Assembly (NCBI GenBank): GCA_041669225.1
Contig: JBAYBO010000012.1
Location: 1-25,386 of the forward strand
Source: UBA1424 sp041669225
GTDB lineage: Bacteria > Bacillota_I > Bacilli_A > RFN20 > CAG-826
Reading direction: 5' to 3'
DNA length: 25,386 bases
The stretch's first letter is position 1; every line of letters begins with the position of its first letter. Under the pieces are notes generated by a model that saw only the letters and a list, made by a program, of their open reading frames with translations, searched no databases and was not told the origin of the DNA. The position numbers were made by a program, and so were the translations under genes. This document shows positions 22,955-25,386 of the stretch, in pieces.

Positions 22955-22982
22955 TGGGAACCTCTTTTTGTAAGTAGTATAA

Positions 22983-23011
22983 ATCCTATTCTTTTAAAGA
23001 ATACTTTTCAA
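22983..23011 (-). promoter_or_regulatory. Promoter of the M28 peptidase with palindrome in the spacer
   Basis: On the minus strand: TTGAAA (23011-23006), 17-base spacer, TAGGAT (22988-22983). The 17-base inverted repeat TATTCTTT-T-AAAGAATA (22987-23003) fills almost all of the spacer, the usual place for a repressor site. Confidence 0.6.
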
Positions 23012-23030
23012 GTTCAATTCTTAGATTTAA

Positions 23031-23058
23031 TTTAAAAACCCTTTTCATGTGGTAATAT
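23031..23058 (+). promoter_or_regulatory. Extended -10 promoter of the lipid kinase gene
   Basis: TGG-TAATAT (23050-23058) is an extended -10 box; TTTAAA (23031-23036, spacer 16) is a weak -35. The expected start at 23064-23066 coincides with the ATG at 23065. Confidence 0.5.
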
Positions 23059-23064
23059 AAATGC

Positions 23065-23919
23065 ATGAATGCCATCTTTTTGTATTCAGACGCTCCTGGT
23101 AATGGGCGCATAATTAGTAAAATCGAAATTATTCGAACTCGCTTAGAAGAAATTTTTAATTATGTTAATATCGCCAAAGCAAGCGATCTGAGCGAGCTTG
23201 ACAAATTGGCTAAGACTGCATGTTTTGAGTATGATGTGCTTGTCTTTGCTGGCGGAGACGGAACTTTTAATCGCATTGTCAATGTCATTTCCAAAGAAGA
23301 AAAAAGGCCAATTATTGGGTATATTCCTAGCGGTACGCTTAACGATTTTGGCAAGAATTTTGGCATCGATAGGCACATAACGAAATCGTTGAACATCATC
23401 AAAAAAGGAAAGATTCAAGAATTTGATATTGGCATAATCAATAATCAAACATATTTTGCTTTTGTTGCCGCGATTGGCACTTTTAGCGAAATATCATATG
23501 CCACGAAAAGAAAAAGAATCAAAACATTCGGAAGAATGGCGTATTATATGAACGCCGTTAAAGATGCCGTTATTCCACGAAGTTTTGAAGTAAAAATTAC
23601 TATTGACGGGAAAACTAACCAACATCGAGTTCCGTTTCTAATGTTGCTTAATAGCAAGTATGTCGGTGGCTTTCCAGTAAATTTAAAAAATGCTCTCGAT
23701 GATGGCAAATTTGATGTCTACCTAACCAAACCAGGACTTTTTAATGGTTTGCTAAATTACTTGTTTTTAAAAAGAAGAACTTCATATTATCGCGTTGATG
23801 AAGTTATCATTAATCCAGTTATTAACACTCCTTGGTGCATTGATGGTGAAGAGGGTCCCATGGGCGAAATCCACATTAGACTTATTAATAAACACCTGCG
23901 AATTTACACAAATAAGTAA
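23065..23919 (+). CDS. Diacylglycerol/lipid kinase family protein (DagK catalytic domain)
   Basis: 284 aa, usual length about 290-300. It phosphorylates diacylglycerol or a related lipid at the membrane surface with ATP, feeding phosphatidic acid back to phospholipid synthesis. Signatures are VFAGGDGTFNRIVN (about 56-69) with the nucleotide-binding GGDGT, PSGTLNDFGKNFGI (about 91-104), DIGIINNQTYFAFVAAIGTF (about 122-141), and a C-terminal WCIDGE (about 254-259). No ribosome site precedes the ATG, and the promoter predicts transcription starting at the ATG, hence a leaderless mRNA. The next in-frame ATGs are far inside the conserved domain, so this start is the sensible one. A hairpin with A and T tracts follows (23931-23960). 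DgkB, YegS or another lipid kinase cannot be separated here. Confidence 0.9.
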   Translation: MNAIFLYSDAPGNGRIISKIEIIRTRLEEIFNYVNIAKASDLSELDKLAKTACFEYDVLVFAGGDGTFNRIVNVISKEEKRPIIGYIPSGTLNDFGKNFGIDRHITKSLNIIKKGKIQEFDIGIINNQTYFAFVAAIGTFSEISYATKRKRIKTFGRMAYYMNAVKDAVIPRSFEVKITIDGKTNQHRVPFLMLLNSKYVGGFPVNLKNALDDGKFDVYLTKPGLFNGLLNYLFLKRRTSYYRVDEVIINPVINTPWCIDGEEGPMGEIHIRLINKHLRIYTNK

Positions 23920-23930
23920 ATGTATCATAT

Positions 23931-23960
23931 AAAAAAAGTGCCATATTTGCGCATTTTTTT
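23931..23960 (+). terminator. Terminator after the lipid kinase gene
   Basis: A7 (23931-23937), then TGC, an 8-9 base loop and GCA before T7 (23954-23960): an A/T-extended hairpin with one bulged G. Confidence 0.65.
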
Positions 23961-24018
23961 ATAAATACTGCGCATTTCTCGGCTAATCTTCAAAGATTTG
24001 TAGAATATTTTATATTCT

Positions 24019-24024
24019 TATAAT
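24019..24024 (+). promoter_or_regulatory. -10 box of the right-edge membrane gene
   Basis: Perfect TATAAT with no clear -35 (TTTGTA at 23997-24002 is poor). The transcript would start near 24031, 40 bases before the ATG and upstream of an AGAAGG ribosome site. Confidence 0.5.
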
Positions 24025-24070
24025 AAACTATAAGCATAGTAATAGCGTAAGCACAGAAAGAAGGTAATTT

Positions 24071-25386
24071 ATGAAGAAAACAACTGTCGCTTTAACCATC
24101 GCCGCATTAATTGCGCTAGTGTTGGGAATCGTAATCTTTGTAGTCGTGCCCTTTCTAAATCCTGGAATTTATTCGTTCGCTGGCTTTTTTGCAGATGGCT
24201 GGACACAAATATATTCATGGTTTAGTTTCTTGGGGAATCCCGTCTATGATCTTTTAGGAATTGTCATGCTTTCCGCAATCGGCGTTTTCGGTCTCGTCCT
24301 GCCAATTGTATGGATTGTTTTAATGGCCAAGTACAACAAACCCGAATCAGCATTGATATTGGTCAGCTGGTATTTGATATTAGTTGTCAGCGTTTTTGAT
24401 GTTGCTTTTCTCTTGGGCACCCCACAATTTTTAGCGGTTGTTCTTGCGTCAAGCGTTATTCTTGAAACGATATTGTTATGGGCCACTCATGCTTTTATCG
24501 GTCTAGCTCTTATTTTGATTTTAATTGCTGGCATTATGAACATGGTCTATTGTGCAAATGCTCCAACGCCACCGAAGAGAACTTTCTCTAATGCTAGCGG
24601 AAACGATGAGCGTCTCGTTTTAATACGCGAAGAGCCGCAACCAAACGCTCCAAGCGCTGATGAAATTCGCGAAGTGCTCCATGATGAATTGGAAAATGCT
24701 CCTACTCCGGCACCAAAACCTGAAGCAACTGCTTTGCCAGTTCACACTGTTAACACGCAGCCTGGCATTAGCGGACCTTTACTTGTTCAATATATTAATA
24801 CCTATGGACCTCCCGCGCAGCCACAGGCTGCTCCTGCCCCTCAGCAAAACCAATATCCGCCCTACCCCTTCTTAGCATCTTGTCCATGTGCTCGTGGTAA
24901 CTTTGTGCCTTGTATGCAAGCCGGATATTGTCCGTGTATGCAAGATGGCAAGTTCCCTTGTTTACAACCACATACGATTGAGAGCGAGCCAAAAAAAGAA
25001 GAAGTTAAAGTAGTTAAAGAAGAACCAAAACCAGTCGTTAAAGAAGAAGTTAAACCAGAACCGGCAGTGGGTTACGAAGTAACAAAAGAAGAACCCGTCA
25101 AACCTGATCAAGTTAATGTCGATAAAATCAAAGAAATCATGCATGGCGAACTAGGTTTGAAGACGCTTGAAGTTCCGGTAGTCAAAGAAGAGCCCAAAGC
25201 TCCCGCTCCGGCAGTTGTTCAAGTCGGTCCTTCGCTTGAAGAAATTCGTGCAATGGTCAGGGAAGAACTTGAACTTGAAGATGAAGAAAAACCAGTTCCT
25301 GCCCCGATTATTGTTGCAGTTCCCGCCTCCGCCCCCGCCTCCGCCCCCGCTTCAAAAGAAGAACCACGTGAGAAATCACTTGGCGA
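24071..25386 (+). CDS. Unassigned membrane protein with a duplicated six-cysteine motif and repeated helices; C-terminus beyond window
   Basis: Open from the ATG at 24071 (AAGG 7 bases upstream) to the right edge, 438 codons. Residues 1-180 hold about four membrane helices (near 5-28, 58-85, 95-117 and 125-165). The rest is hydrophilic and rich in Pro, Ala, Lys and Glu. At 271-297 six cysteines fall into two equal units, C-P-C-x7-C-(M/L)-Q, giving Cys271, 273, 281 and Cys287, 289, 297 with an exact 16-residue period. A helix of about 15 residues occurs three times: SADEIREVLHDELEN (195-209), NVDKIKEIMHGELGL (349-363) and SLEEIRAMVREELEL (388-402). KEEPKP-like linkers lie between them, then PASA repeats. 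I know no family with this layout. The cysteines could bind zinc or another metal, or form disulfides if outside the cell. Reading frame is certain; function is unknown. Confidence 0.85.
   Translation, partial: MKKTTVALTIAALIALVLGIVIFVVVPFLNPGIYSFAGFFADGWTQIYSWFSFLGNPVYDLLGIVMLSAIGVFGLVLPIVWIVLMAKYNKPESALILVSWYLILVVSVFDVAFLLGTPQFLAVVLASSVILETILLWATHAFIGLALILILIAGIMNMVYCANAPTPPKRTFSNASGNDERLVLIREEPQPNAPSADEIREVLHDELENAPTPAPKPEATALPVHTVNTQPGISGPLLVQYINTYGPPAQPQAAPAPQQNQYPPYPFLASCPCARGNFVPCMQAGYCPCMQDGKFPCLQPHTIESEPKKEEVKVVKEEPKPVVKEEVKPEPAVGYEVTKEEPVKPDQVNVDKIKEIMHGELGLKTLEVPVVKEEPKAPAPAVVQVGPSLEEIRAMVREELELEDEEKPVPAPIIVAVPASAPASAPASKEEPREKSLG
25322..25351 (+). repeat. GC-rich 12-base tandem repeat (2.5 units) inside the right-edge gene
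   Basis: Unit CCCGCCTCCGCC at 25322-25333 and 25334-25345, then a half unit. It encodes a PASAPASAPAS linker. Base composition is far more GC-rich than the surroundings. Copy number may vary by slippage. Confidence 0.8.

Noticed and set aside
24244..24486. 80-aa minus-strand frame
   Set aside because: Antisense to the membrane-helix region of the right-edge gene, with no start signals.
24962..25144. Phe/Asn-rich minus-strand frame
   Set aside because: Complement of the Lys/Glu-rich tail of the right-edge gene; composition reflects that gene.
25322..25351. Tandem repeat as a CRISPR array
   Set aside because: Units are 12 bases, contiguous, without spacers, and lie in frame inside a coding region.

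Overview
The window comes from a low-GC bacterium of the Gram-positive line. Both exported proteins carry lipoprotein signal peptides (lipobox Cys). The leaders include an Asn T-box and a yybP-ykoY manganese riboswitch. All five tRNAs have an encoded CCA end. UGA is used as a stop (for example at 1376-1378) and Trp is encoded by TGG, so this is the standard bacterial code and not the Mycoplasma code. A DUF2779-type protein, a cdaA-glmM pair without cdaR, and AsnA-type asparagine synthesis suggest a deep Bacilli/Mollicutes-type lineage (Acholeplasma, Izemoplasma, RF39 or Erysipelotrichia neighbourhood). That placement is inference. Most of the window is housekeeping sequence; I see no phage, IS element or CRISPR array.

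Layout. 1-3136 (minus): a two-gene heterodimeric ABC exporter; the second gene runs off the left edge. 3303-4367: an orphan hypothetical gene with an almost leaderless promoter. 4410-5651: an Asn T-box leader and asnA. 5797-9310: an operon of a Cas4-like/DEDDy-exonuclease fusion (DUF2779 type) and a surface 5'-nucleotidase lipoprotein. 9381-12184: a Mn riboswitch and a SERCA-like P-type cation ATPase. 12198-12600: two tRNA transcription units (Thr-CGT, Val-GAC; Gly-CCC). 12840-15463: pgpA, cdaA and glmM, linking phospholipid synthesis, c-di-AMP and cell-wall amino sugar. 15496-16628: a small SPFH-like membrane protein and a divergent Nudix hydrolase separated by a perfect palindrome. 16708-19557: an RDD membrane protein, deoD, a degenerate NERD-like protein and a six-helix membrane protein in one probable operon. 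19590-21529: tRNA-Gly-GCC (minus), then gltX followed at once by tRNA-Glu. 21563-22954 (minus): an M28 peptidase lipoprotein. 23065-23919: a lipid kinase with a leaderless promoter. 24071 to the right edge: a large open frame with four membrane helices, a duplicated six-cysteine motif and a three-copy helical repeat, which I cannot assign to any family.

Themes. Nucleotide and nucleoside salvage (surface nucleotidase, DeoD, Nudix) and peptide scavenging (M28) fit an organism living on environmental nutrients. The most novel-looking item is the truncated gene at the right edge. Next come the NERD-like protein that has lost its predicted catalytic residues, the miniature SPFH-like protein and the nuclease fusion. 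Several perfect AT-rich palindromes sit on or beside promoters and look like operators for unknown regulators.
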